From positions 85,167-124,634 of the forward strand of contig BFEA01000850.1 of NCBI GenBank assembly GCA_003427395.1: DNA of 39,468 bases, given 5' to 3'. Every line of letters starts with the position of its first letter. The first letter of the stretch is position 1. Positions 1 to 10,295 of this stretch are shown here, piece after piece. The notes beneath the pieces were generated by a model. It made no database searches and was not told where the DNA came from. It saw only the letters and a program-made list of their open reading frames with translations. Origin of the DNA: Chara braunii. Its lineage: Eukaryota; Streptophyta; Charophyceae; Charales; Characeae. The position numbers were made by a program, and so were the translations under genes.

Positions 1-221
1 GGGTAAGGGGTAAGGGGTAGCAATGGTACGAGCTCAGCTGAGTAACACAGTAATGGTGTTCAATCGGGCATGTCGCGCTGTTTCTTTGTTAAATACATCC
101 GAACATGTTCATCAGTGTCTATCTAGCATAGCTGATAAACTCTTTACATTTGCACAATATGAACAAGTGATTTGCTTTGATAATGTTGTCTATCATATGT
201 CCTTTGTTGCACAAGTCACAC

Positions 222-872
222 CTACTTCGGTGTGACAAGTACATCTAAAGCGATCCGTCCCCTTATATCCTGGATGTCTTCGAAAGAGAAGTTGAACGGC
301 GGGAGAAATCCTCTTGCCAATAGTTACGCGTATGTTAGCATAAACACACCGCATTCGTTAATGTCCCGCTGTCTAGGAATGCCTGACACATTCCATATGT
401 GGTTGAAATTTTTTGTATCTACCACCTTACATTGTTCAACTGATCTTTTGAACAAAAATCTTGCGAAACCACCTGTCACTTTCCTTGCGAATTCTTTGTC
501 AGGGGTAAGCGAGTCGTAGTACTCTATTTTCTGGCGTCTCAAGTCCGCTATTACTAGTGTCCAATGGTTGGACATTCAAACATGGAATGGAGCTATTATT
601 AAGTCTACGTCGCCCACATCGATATCTGTCATCCACTTTCGCACTGCGCTATATTTGTATTGCATATAGTCATCGAACAATTTTGCGAAGAAGAAGGAAC
701 TAAAAATTGTTGTTATCGGGATGCGCCATTTTCCTTCTACTACATTTTCGTTTTGTCCACTGTCACACTCGCGATGGCTTATGCGACACATGTTGTCAAG
801 CCTAACGAGGTTCAAATAAAAGTTAACTATTTCGTTGTTCAACCATTTGCCTTGAAGCAATATCAAGCTCAA
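222..872 (-). pseudogene. Ulp1-like (C48) cysteine protease, copy 1, broken by in-frame stops
   Basis: The translation matches the Ulp1/SENP fold of SUMO/ubiquitin-like proteases, which cut isopeptide or processing bonds. In order it shows a KWLNNEIVNFYL segment (family W-L-N-D-E-I-x-x-F-Y), DVDLIIAPFHV, the catalytic His in NHWTLVIADL, the Asp in YYDSL, and the oxyanion Gln and catalytic Cys region in QRDINECGVFMLTYA. All parts share one minus-strand frame, interrupted by TGA at 576-578 just before the catalytic His and TAA at 324-326 just after the Cys motif. Coding similarity continues past the second stop (LPPFNFSFEDI) to a final stop at 222-224. Similarity extends slightly upstream of 872 without a clear ATG. 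The gene lies downstream of, and on the same strand as, the long gene at 1848-7314, as in the right locus. Family assignment is firm. Being a pseudogene is likely, since the frame is intact apart from stops. Confidence 0.85.
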
Positions 873-1591
873 ATCATGCCCAGTTAGTGTTAGTTCTTCT
901 TTTGTTGCCCCGTTGTACGTGGATGTTCAGATCGTTCGATTCTCCACTTGCACTGAATCTCGTAAACGTTGTACAACGGTCTTCTCCTTCTACGACAACT
1001 TATTCATCGCTAAGTGGATCGTCCATCCCTGTTTGCATCTTCGTACTTCTTTTATGTTCCTCCTTTCTGCACATGACAATGCATTATGCGCCAGTGTAAG
1101 CTATCAATATTGGGGCTTGCCATATTTGCATGCCCGAAACGGCCTTCAAAATTTCAATTGCTAAATCCTGCCAACAGGATACTATATCGAGTATACATAA
1201 ACACCCCGACCTCCACCCTTCCGCGTAATATGTCGTATAACACAGCTACAATTCCTGTCGAATTAGCGTCTGTTTTTTAGGAGGAGATCGATCAATGAAA
1301 CTTATCGCAATATATGGTGGTTATCGGTAACCCTGCTTCCATCTGTTCACTGTTGATCATGTTCATTACTATTGGTAAAATTTTCAAAATAAGTTCATAA
1401 TATTCACAGTACGCTACAAGATAGCACAACAAGTTCTCTGAAATCTTAGGTGTCATTTGCACATGACAGGCAAAGTGCCCCATATAGTGTGTTTTCATAT
1501 GCCTTCATTATAAAACTATACCAAGCACGTGCACACAATTTAGTCCACACACAGAACATGCCGCTGCTAACGAGTCAACCTCTGAGTACAT

Positions 1592-1593
<2 letters not shown>
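873..1593. other. Gene-poor spacer between Ulp1 copy 1 and the long gene
   Basis: I see no recognisable domain here. Short open frames exist on both strands but none resembles a known family or the paralogous locus. It may hold the diverged N-terminal part of the protease gene, which is usually long and poorly conserved in this family. Confidence 0.4.

Positions 1594-1638
<45 letters not shown>
1594..1638. repeat. (CA)n microsatellite
   Basis: An uninterrupted CA dinucleotide run of about 45 bases. Several single Ns follow at 1774-1843 and more between 1916 and 1967, suggesting low assembly quality near the run. Confidence 0.97.
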
Positions 1639-1639
<1 letters not shown>

Positions 1640-3599
1640 CTACGTATCGATATGGGTCACCCTCTATGATCGGTAGTGCAATTTCGAGAACTGCACTGTC
1701 ACAATAACACTTCCAATAACACAAGAGTATAACCTATAACGTGTAGACACCCATTCCTGTCTCACATAGTTTTNAAACCTACCGAGTTGNGGNAACACAT
1801 CTATATAACCTGAACNGTGTAAACGTCCATGACCATCTAAGCANTGTCTACGCATCCACCACAACTTTCTTAATCACTGGCCTCGTCGACCGTCTCAGTT
1901 GTTGCACGTCCTTTTNGTGGTCACCTTCAACTCTTGGCGCATTGTTGTCNTCTTTCTGTTCCNTCTNTTGGATCATATCCTCGCCCGTACTCTCCGATGT
2001 CATATCTATTATGGAAATGTGTTCGCGGGATCCCTCACCTTTCGTTGCCTGCTCTGTTGTTGCTGCCACCTCCTCTTGTGGCACCTTCACCGCCTGGCTT
2101 TCATCATCCTGGCCAGCATCGGTTTCCATCATCTCAGATACGCCTTGCCTCGCCGCCATTGTCACTACAAGAGACCCAAAAGATCCAACGTTTGTTGTCT
2201 CATCGTTGACCCCCCCTGTTGGCTGCTCTGTCAATGCGCCCGACTCCATGTCGTCGCCGTCCTTGCGTATCATTGTGGAATCCCCCATTGCGCTTCTCGG
2301 AGTGCATTGTTAAGCACATGCTCGTTGCTGTTCATCCTGCACGTGACCTGCGTTTGCACGTGTGTCCATTTCGCAGGCTGGATCCCCTCTAGCAATCGCA
2401 ATGATGGTGTTAGATGCGATAACGTCCTGAGTCTTCAGAGAGTTGATGCTATCGATTCCTTGTACTGCTGAAGGCAGTTCGATTTTCCAATTGATGGAGC
2501 CGTACGATACACTTGATGCAAGGTCGTAGAACTTTGTGCTGAATTCTAACTTTTTGTTCGCATGCAGATGCTCGAACAAAGCTTTCGCATTTGCCGCTAT
2601 AGCTTCCTCGCTTGCACCGGCGTTTTCTTTCAAAACTCGCCGATAAATTTGCGTTTTTGTCACGCTGTGCCGTATCGCAGCGTCCTTTTTTTCCTTCGCG
2701 ACCCACCCTTGGTCTCTTGTCTTCACAGCCATCTGTCACTGGCCCGCAAACACACACGGTTCGAAAACACCCTCATGCCAGAGAATATGATGACCCCAAT
2801 CCTCCTCCGATGACTCTTTGTACTTGTCCTGCAGCAAGTATGGCACTGAAGGGTTTAGGGCAAAACCTTGAGGCAACGGTCTTCCTGGCACGAGCTTCGG
2901 CGTGAGTGCTGTCATATCCAACTCTTCGTCTTCATCGGTGTCCATGGACGTGAGTGTTTGTTGCTCGGCCTGTGGTGCATGTGTCGATGATGGCCCAGCT
3001 GTCGGCGGGGCCATTGCACACCTATTCTCTTCTCCCCCTGTGTTGCCTTGTGAGTTAACTATCCCTTCACTCGCACCCACCGGGTTTGTTGCTACACCAT
3101 TCCTTTCTGCCCTTCCAGTCATTCTTGTTTCCACATTTCCCTCACTCGCACGTGTTGCTCCCATACTCGAACTCGCCTTCTGCGCAGGTCCGTTGGTGCT
3201 CCCTTGCGGCTCCTCGCCACGCGCTCCCTCTGCCACACCTCGTGCCGCGCGCGCCTGGACGTCCAGGTCGGAGTCTGACGTGTCTTCGTCGCAATCGATG
3301 TTGTTGAAGTTGTCGGCTTTACGTGCCAAGTCTGCATAATCCCGGCCTGGCAGTGCTCTTTTCTTCATATTGAAATACAGATGCTCACAACGTGCAACAA
3401 ACATGTGGAAAGCACCCATGTGGGAGTCGTGGTACTCGTTCATTGCTATCTCGAGTTCGTTTTTCCTGATGACGTAGTCGTTATCAACCGCCGACTGTGG
3501 AGCGTCACCAAACAAGTAAGCCCACACTTTCTCCCTCTTTCTACCGAGCTTATTGTATATGTCCCGGTCCTTGCGGTGCTCGACTTGGGGTTTTTCGAA

Positions 3600-4712
3600 C
3601 CTGCATCTGTTCCTCGGATCCTTCACATAAAAGTCCAAAAACTTGAAAAGGTATGTGAGCTCTTTTATCGTGTCGTCACACGCAAACACGTGGTATCCGC
3701 CGCCAGTCAGTTTCCAAATCAGTCCCGCATGCGCCCTGCCCAGCAGCATCACGCCGCCATCCTCCCTGATGAATAAGCTGAATAGCTTTCAGAGACGTGC
3801 AGGCTCTCGTTCCATCCAAGAATAAACCGCATCAGTGTCGCCCTCCAGGCCGATACACTCCCCTGAGCACCTCACAAACTCACCCTCTTCAATGTTAAAA
3901 TTTGTCAATTCAGCTCGCAATTTCGGCGCAACCGTTATATTGTTCAAATTGCCGTTTTCGACGTGGAGGACAATAGTCATCATATCAATATACCGAACTG
4001 CAATGTTGTCGTACTTGTCCACGGTTGTCGAAGGTGTGTAGTGGCTGTACCATGACCCAGTGAGCACCTCACTATCGTCCCACTTGTACACACTCCGCAT
4101 CACCGGTTTCTGGTGCTTCATCGGCGCGAAAATGATCAAGGCCCAGTTTTCGCCACAACATGTTGTAAAGAAAGCGTGCAGTTCGGATAATGCGTCATCA
4201 TCCCACATAATACATTTTTGTGATGTTGACATATCGAGAATGATTGCTCGTATCTCCATCCCCCTTGCTGTACCAACAACCTCCTCGTTGTATGTGAGCA
4301 CTCCCTTCGGTTCGATTTCATATGGCAGGATCGTGGTAATCCTTTTTCCCACTTCCCAAAAGATGTGACGAGCATTGGAGGATATCCGATTAACCTCCGC
4401 ACTCAAGTCGTCTAAGCAATCGATCGCCTCGTAGATGAAACACTTGAGGTGGAACGGGGTTTCCTTGTACATGGTTTGGGTTGCCTCCAGCCCCGCACCG
4501 TTCCCACCATGAATCTCATCAGGACCGCCCAAACGCCTCGGCACCTTCCTCGCCTTCTCGTCAGGGATGTGGTCGCATTCCTCGGTCCATTTCTCGTCAA
4601 TGAGGCCGTTTTTGCTGTACCTTTCCAAGATGGTCTTATAGAAGTCAGCGTTCCACTCTTCCTTTGACCTCCCCTCGACCTTGAAGAATATGTAGTTGAA
4701 CATACGGACCAT
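3600..4712 (-). other. Degenerate methyltransferase-like block of long gene, copy 1
   Basis: Two halves align with copy 2. The first has AIILDMSTSQ, an Asp-rich stretch and ENWALIIFAPMKHQ, where DNA N6/N4 methyltransferases of the beta type carry their DPPY region followed by a W-x-L-(I/V)-x-F-x-P strand. After TGA 3789-3791 the second half reads GGVMLLGRAHAGLIWKL..GGYHVFACDD, which fits the position and shape of the SAM-binding motif I strand, helix and acidic strand end. The order (motif IV before motif I) fits the beta class. The catalytic DPPY is absent, so if this is the fold it is inactive. Fold assignment is by inspection and uncertain. Confidence 0.4.
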
Positions 4713-5298
4713 ATATCTCTCACGCTGAGTCTATTTTACCAGGTCCACCATGTTGCATCTACCACGAGGTACCGTACGTGATGTCACGGTGACATCACCA
4801 CGCATCATGTGGTGCAGCGCCACTTGCTTCTCTCTCGCTGTCATATCGCCAAACAACTTAAAGATTGAGGGCGTCAAGTCCGGTATAGACACCGTTGCGA
4901 CTTGCGACCCCTTTCTGGCCTTGATGCAGTGGTACAAGACTTTTTTGTCGGAGTTGTCCTTGAGCAAGTATTGCCCAGGCAGTCTCCCTTCCACTTTCCC
5001 CGACAGATCGACGTATCTCACACCGTCGATTCTTGGCAATAGTCCTTTCTCGTACAGACCAAAGAATTTGTCTACCAGTGGTCATACCGTCTCGCCGCAC
5101 TGTGCAAGATTCATGTATCTGCGCATCTTGTTTGTCCAGTCCTTGCAGTAGTCGTTCTCCAAGGACCAGTTCATGAGACCTGAATCATGTGTCATTTTGC
5201 AGGCGGCGTTCATGAACGCTTCCCACTTCTTTTTCCGTTCCATTCCCTCGACGTCATTCGGGGACACGGTGCCCGGAGGACGGATCCGGTCATTCATC

Positions 5299-5952
5299 TT
5301 ATCCCCAAAATCTTCTGATTTGCCGCACAGACGACAAAAACAATCTCGGGATGGAACACTCCTCCCTCGTGTTGTCGAATGTCGAGACGTACGGATATCC
5401 TCTTTTTTTGTCGTCGTCAAAGTAGACAACGCGTACGTGAGAGTACGACCTCAAGCCGTACACTTTCTCAGTCGGTGACTTGTCCTTAATGAGTTTGTTC
5501 ATTGCCTCAGCCGTGTGCTGGCCAGCAACAGCATACCAGTGGTATGTATGAGCCAGTGCGACGTCGAATTCCTTCGGTGTCATCCGTCTGCCTTGAGAGT
5601 CATCCCCGTTCGGTACAATGGGAGCCAGGATGAAAGTCATGATATCCCACTTCCCGGTGGTTTCCTTAGCCGCATAATGGATTGCATCATATATGGACTG
5701 CACCAACGTTTCGTCCAATGTTCTATGGTTGAAGAGGATGTCACCTTCAAGAATTGGCAAGATCTTCGTTACATTCACTTGAATGTGTTCTTGATTCTTC
5801 TTCGCAAACCCATCCTCATCGAACTCCAAGAAGAAGCACCGTGTTGTGTCGATGGCGTCATAACGGGTGTCGGCGGAAGGTTGTGTCAGTTCCGACGGAG
5901 CCCTTGGAGCAACCCCTTCGGCGTCCTCTCCGGAGTCACCCTCATCGACCAT
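5299..5952 (-). other. ParB/sulfiredoxin-like block of long gene, copy 1
   Basis: The open frame reads CFFLEF early and YHWYAVAGQHTAEAM at about 5540-5500, followed by VVYFDDDKKRGYPYVSTFDN. Copy 2 has the same pattern (YYYYAVCGQHNAAAA, then MVYFSDDD and VSSQDN). A small-residue G-(Q/N/E)-H followed by Ala-rich helix residues resembles the G-x-H-R signature of the ParB/Srx superfamily, whose members bind nucleotide and DNA or act as nucleases. That link rests on the short motif and its spacing only. The frame ends in a frameshift at about 5345; the matching protein continues in the adjacent frame (RLCGKSEDFGDKMND). Confidence 0.45.
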
Positions 5953-6528
5953 CTGCTTTCTTTTCAGTGGACGTTTCTCAGCTTTTGTCGTCCTGGTTGA
6001 CGCCTTCCCTTTGCGGTTCTTCTTGTTTTCAGCGACCGCCTCTTGAGAAGCTCTGAGTGCCTCTCAAGATGCAGCGACAGTGAGTCTCTTTGCAGCGCGT
6101 TTATCCGTCGTCGCCGTTGGACTTATTGAAGATCGCCGCTTTCTCTTTGTGCACACTGCCCTCCGACCGATCTCCTGTTCCCTCATCGACCTCCACATCA
6201 GCTGACCCTTCTTGCCCTCCATCCTCGTCATCGCCAGGATAGGCATCATCGTTTTCTCCATCGCCCCATAGTCCCCCTCGTCGTACTGTCGAAACTCCCC
6301 GTCCTCGCATTCGTGCATAGATTCCTCACAATCCTCTCCCTCTCTCTCTCTCTCCCTTTTCTTCTCTTCGGCATCGTCCTCTGCGACCCCACATTCCTCA
6401 TCGTCCACGGCATGATTACCCTGCGGATGCCGATCAACACGAATCCGAGGATCTTCCTCCGTTTCCTTATCCGATCCTTCGCTTACCTCTCGCAGGGCCG
6501 CCCTCCCGGATGCACCACCATAATTTTT

Positions 6529-7314
6529 CTAGCGGGCAGCAGACAGTACAATTGTCAAGGCCTTCCTTCTGTATGTAATGACAGGGGTGCCTTCGTCTTG
6601 CCGGGTGGACGGCTGAGACGGTCCTGCACATTCCCTCCGGTGGATCGATTCCACAGGAGGACCACGAGCCCCTTCGTCAGGCTGATGACGCGGCTGGGTC
6701 CGTTTGTTGCGGCGCCGGCTTCCACCCGCTGACGTATGCTGCGTTGGAAAATAATGTGGCGTCCTCTGTCTCTCTCTCTTTGCTATGCGAGGGAGATCCT
6801 CGTCTGGCGCGTCAAAAGGCACGAGTGTCGAAGACATACGATGCCCGGCCTGTGCTGTGGAACTGTTTCCGGATCTCCTGTACCCGTTCGTTTTGGCGAG
6901 GAATTTCATGGGGCCAAGCATCGTCAACACACTCCCGTCGTCTTTCGGGGAGACATCGAAGGCTTTCATGGTAATCGTCTCACCTCCATACCCCTTGAAC
7001 AAATTGTAATCAAGGCTGACTTTATGGTCGACCTTCGCATGGTCCACTCCCTGTTCGTCATACACCGTTGTGAGGAAAAACCTCCTGAACTTCCATCCAT
7101 GCCCGTCCACCTTCTCATCCTCGGATTTAATAATCCCTCCAACATAGAACCAGTCGTCGCCCGTGGCGGTCTTCAGAAACACAGCGGCCCCACATCCCGC
7201 CTCGTGTAGGCCCCCCACCCAATCAAGGGCCCACTCCCTATCTCTATACATTGAGCAGGTCTTATAGACTCTCTTTTTCGGGACAGCAGATGTTCCTCCT
7301 GATGGTTGGCACAT
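6529..7314 (-). other. N-terminal LFKG domain of long gene, copy 1
   Basis: This 261-residue open stretch opens the long gene and ends at TAG 6529-6531, after which the frame continues into the acidic linker. Its first 110 residues align with the start of copy 2. Shared landmarks are W-x-(L/V)-D-W, a C-G-x-x-(V/I)-F segment, an R-(R)-F cluster, VY, and D-x-x-LFKG-(Y/F)-G. The rest is basic and low in complexity. No known domain is recognised. Reproduction of the same landmarks in both copies shows that it was once under protein-level selection. Confidence 0.55.
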
Positions 7315-7369
7315 TCCGAACGGAAGAACGGATCGCTTTCAGATATTAAACCTTTCACTATCACATCAC

Positions 7370-7985
7370 GTTTTGAAGACGCCGCACCCCCTCCGATTGC
7401 CTCGAGGTGAAACGAGCGGGGGTACGGCATTTCAACAACATCTCACCCCCGCTGCCTTCCTCCCCACCGCGAACTGGCGGGGGTACGGCGTTTTCAGAAC
7501 GCCGTACCCCTTCGGCTCTGTCCACATACAGGGCCTAGGGGGTACGGCTATGTTACGATAACGCCGCACCCCCGCTCCCTCCCCCCCACCGCGAACCGGA
7601 GGGGGTACGGCGTTCTCGAACCTCCGGACCCCCTCCGGTTCCCGGGAAGCGAAAGGAGCGGGGTTACGGCGTTCCGAGAACGCCGTACCACCGCTCCCTC
7701 CCTCGTCGACAACAGGAGGGGAGGTACGGCGTTTTCAAAACGCCGTACCCCCTCCGGTTCTCGGTGGGGGAGGGAGCGGGGGTACGGCGTTTCGAGAACG
7801 TCGTACCCCCCCCTCCAGTTGTCCGCGGGGGAGGGAGCGAGGGAACGGCGTTATCGGAACGCCGTACCCCCGCTCCCTTCCCCGCCGACAACCAGAGGGG
7901 GTACGGCGTTCCGAAAACGCCGTACCCCCACCAATCATCGGCGGGGGAGGGAGCGGGGGTACGGCGTTCTCGGAAAAAAAGGAGG
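7370..7985. repeat. GC-rich tandem palindrome array (GGGGGTACGGCGTT family)
   Basis: About 600 bases made of repeated hairpins. A unit has GGGGGTACGGCGTT, a 3-6 base loop such as TTCAG or CCGAG, then AACGCCGTACCCCC, joined by GC-rich linkers of about 30-40 bases such as GCTCCCTCCCCC and its complement. About nine alternating half-palindromes are present, several of them perfect stems. Linkers are themselves partly inverted (CCCTCCGGTT against AACCGGAGGG). The array begins just upstream of the start of the long gene and ends near 7985 where unique sequence resumes. Proline- and arginine-rich open frames across it are by-products of the repeat. Confidence 0.9.
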
Positions 7986-8478
7986 CCTTGTGGTCGCGAG
8001 CGTAGTGTGCGCAAGCTGTATGCAGACCAAGAATTGGAGGGTGGAGACGGAGTCTGAGCTTGGATATGAAAAAAGTTGCTTGGGCATGGGCAAGCAACAA
8101 ACGCTCGACGGTCGGGATGAGAATCAGAAAGAGCGATGCCATCAAGGCACAACAATCCCTCGCCGCTGCCGACACAGTCGTTTGTTCTGACATGCAGAAT
8201 CGCGCTGCTGAATCATCTTCGTCTTTCGTGTACCTGTCGGGACAAGAAGACGAGGGCTTGTAGTCATCATCTTTGTGAAAAGTGGGTGTGCCGATATATG
8301 GTTGTCGTGGAAATATTTTTGTGTGCCGATATATCTCGTTTAAAGGAGTTAGCGAATGACATGGCATGCCGTCAAAGAGTATACAGGTTCGCTTGTTGTC
8401 TGCTGACATGTATCGTTTGCCTTTACTGTCGGCAGACATCTCGGTAGTGTAGTTTGTCGCGGTGGGATTTTTCAAAGT

Positions 8479-9123
8479 ATGGATGAGGACCACGTTATAA
8501 GGAACTTTGTGAACGCATGGGGAACACCCATACGCTATGATAAATTTATTTCACATCGATACACACGGCAGATGATTGCAGTTGGTTTCCGCACCAGCGA
8601 CGAAACAACTTTTTGTCGCACATTTGACCTCTGGTCTCCGCAATTGCAACGCAAGATCTCGAGGATGGCCAAGACATGTGATCTGTAAGGCCACTTTTGG
8701 AAACTCGGTGCACCACGGTGGAACAAAATTTTTTACGGATGCGGTTCGATATATGATCACTATACAACATGCAATCATGGGAAGATACTCTGCATTGCGT
8801 TTGAAGCACGCCATAGGACATAGGATGACGTTTTGTTATACGCGTATTGAGCGCCGCAAGACAAGGCACGATGAAATGCATGAGATGGACTGCTCCGTAT
8901 ACGACATGGAGAACGCCCTGTCCAGGCACGCCTGTCGTTTCTGTAGTGTCATTCAAGATGCAATGATACAGTTCGTAGGGCGAAGGACTTCCATCGTCGG
9001 AACAATTGTTGTGAAGGTGCTGCACACATTGGACGACGATGAAACCACCGTATAGTTGAAGAAGACCAAAACCAAAACGAATGTCGATGTCAAACACTTG
9101 TTCCGACGCATGAATGCGACACA
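8479..9123 (+). pseudogene. Unrecognised degraded coding region
   Basis: A 69-residue open frame from an ATG at 8479 has protein-like composition (FRTSDETTFCRTFDLW). It stops at 8688, and a 159-residue frame shifted by one base covers 8576-9055 (FFTDAVRYMITIQHAIMG, HACRFCSVIQDAM). Similar composition continues past its TAG to HLFRRMNATH at about 9120. One gene with a frameshift near 8690 plus a stop is the simplest reading. The opposite strand also has a long open frame (8546-9181), so coding strand is uncertain. It precedes the plus-strand family copies at 9348-11336. No family recognised. Confidence 0.3.
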
Positions 9124-9347
9124 CTAACACATGCCACAAAAGATGACGGACAACACGGCGGGAGGCGTGAAAAACAGGCAACGGTTGCTAGGATATCACG
9201 AGGAATTGGACGAGGTTGAAGTAGCATGACACATTTTCTACGTTCATCGCAAACATGCTTACAGCAGTGTATATGTTGTGCACAGAAGCCGCTTCACATG
9301 GTCGTTCAAGTGGTTGGATGGATACCGACGACAGCAGCCGTAAGTGA

Positions 9348-10196
9348 CGATTGGACGAGAACATGAAATTGAGGATTGTCGAGGCACTTCAAGTCAATCC
9401 ATGGTTGAGCGTGCTGCCATGGCGAGGAAAAGTCGGGACCTGGAGCGAGAACGATTGGGACATTGCAATGATAGAATGTCCATGGGCGCACGACTTCAGA
9501 TTCGCTAACGAGACGGAATGGGGATGACTCATCGAAATATGTCCTGCCTCCCTCCGGACAGTGTATATACCAAACTACGCGGACATTCACTAGATGTACG
9601 ACCACCTAGATACGTATGACCCACTTGTATCTAATGCAAGTCAATAATCGAACAACGAGTTTTGCGAAGAGGACGCAACAATCTCATCCAAGTTCGTAAG
9701 AACATCACCTTGCATATGGCAGATGTGATTCCGACATGAGTTGCAAAGGTGTGGAAGATTGTGCAACAGAATCACAACTTATCCCGTGCATAACGAAGCG
9801 GGGACAATCGCTCAGAGCATATCTTATTGCTCAGTAAGAATTTTCTTAAATGATGTCGATTTATGTAGAGTAATCTGTGTAGCATGCACTAGCAAGGGAG
9901 AGAGATTAATAGAGGCAAGATGCGAAGCAATGTGGTGTGAGGAGGAATGCGACAATTCAGTGTTTAATGTGAAAGAGTCGGTGGACGAAGTAGAGGATAA
10001 AATATGCACCTTGAGAGATGATATCGGCATCGCTCTTGCTGGCACGCACAATTTCGTGAATATGTCATATATATCGTCATTCGATAGGGACGACGATGAC
10101 AAGCCCGAGGGTTTGAAAACGCTTACATCCGGTTCACCCCTGCACGGTTTGTACAGTTACGAAAGAAAACGTGTTAAGCGCAATGGTTCAGAATAG
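9348..10196 (+). pseudogene. DPWM-family gene, copy A (degraded)
   Basis: This region keeps one frame throughout and aligns with the two other copies in the window. It has NPWLSVLPW near 9396 (DPWMTVVP in the others), then NDWDIAMIECPWAHDFRFAN matching NWANMESHCPWASQYKFAN in copy C. The second half has FVRTSPCIW, SISYC, DLCRVICVACTSK and IRD-like LRDDIGIALAG, then NMSYISSFDRD. The frame carries four in-frame stops between about 9523 and 9730 (TGA, TAG, TAA, TGA) and no clear frameshift. An open stretch of 151 codons, 9741-10196, survives at the 3' end. Function unknown. It lies about 100 bases upstream of copy B, so the two are a tandem duplicate. Confidence 0.65.
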
Positions 10197-10295
10197 TAAG
10201 TTCTCGTATTATAGATAGTTTACCACAGACAAGCATGCACCAACACTGAGTGTTAGCCTCATAGGAGAGTTATCATTTCTCAACTTTATTTACGA

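Larger units (their letters stand above)
1848..7314 (-). pseudogene. Long multidomain gene with ParB-like and methyltransferase-like blocks, copy 1
   Basis: One minus-strand gene of about 1,800 codons, starting at an ATG at 7312-7314. The frame is constant from 7314 to about 5345, then shifts once and stays constant to a final TAG at 1848-1850. Single stop codons break it at 6529, 6064, 5082, 4731, 3789, 2736 and 2310, but similarity to the copy at 27821-33449 runs straight through most of them. Order of parts: N-terminal domain with REWALDW and LFKGYGG (7250-6980); acidic, Arg/Glu-rich linker (6500-6010); ParB-like block (5950-5345); KKWEAFMNAAC segment (5230-5190); FNYIFFKVEGR segment (4700-4660); methyltransferase-like block (4270-3600); acidic linker (3330-2870); C-terminal LFEHLH..LE..FYDL segment (2590-2500) and an acidic tail ending STRPVIKKVVVDA. 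I do not recognise the whole protein. It is probably nuclear because of its DNA-binding-like parts, which is inference. Confidence 0.7.

Noticed and set aside
1-20. Telomere-like GGGGTAA repeats at the window start
   Set aside because: Only about three short iterations, followed at once by unique sequence; the window edge is arbitrary.
7664-8493. Proline-rich minus-strand frames over 7.6-8.5 kb
   Set aside because: The repeated peptides arise from the palindrome array; the parts outside it have no family resemblance.
8546-9181. 211-residue minus-strand frame
   Set aside because: Composition is less protein-like than the plus-strand frames and the neighbours are on the plus strand; not excluded, but not supported.
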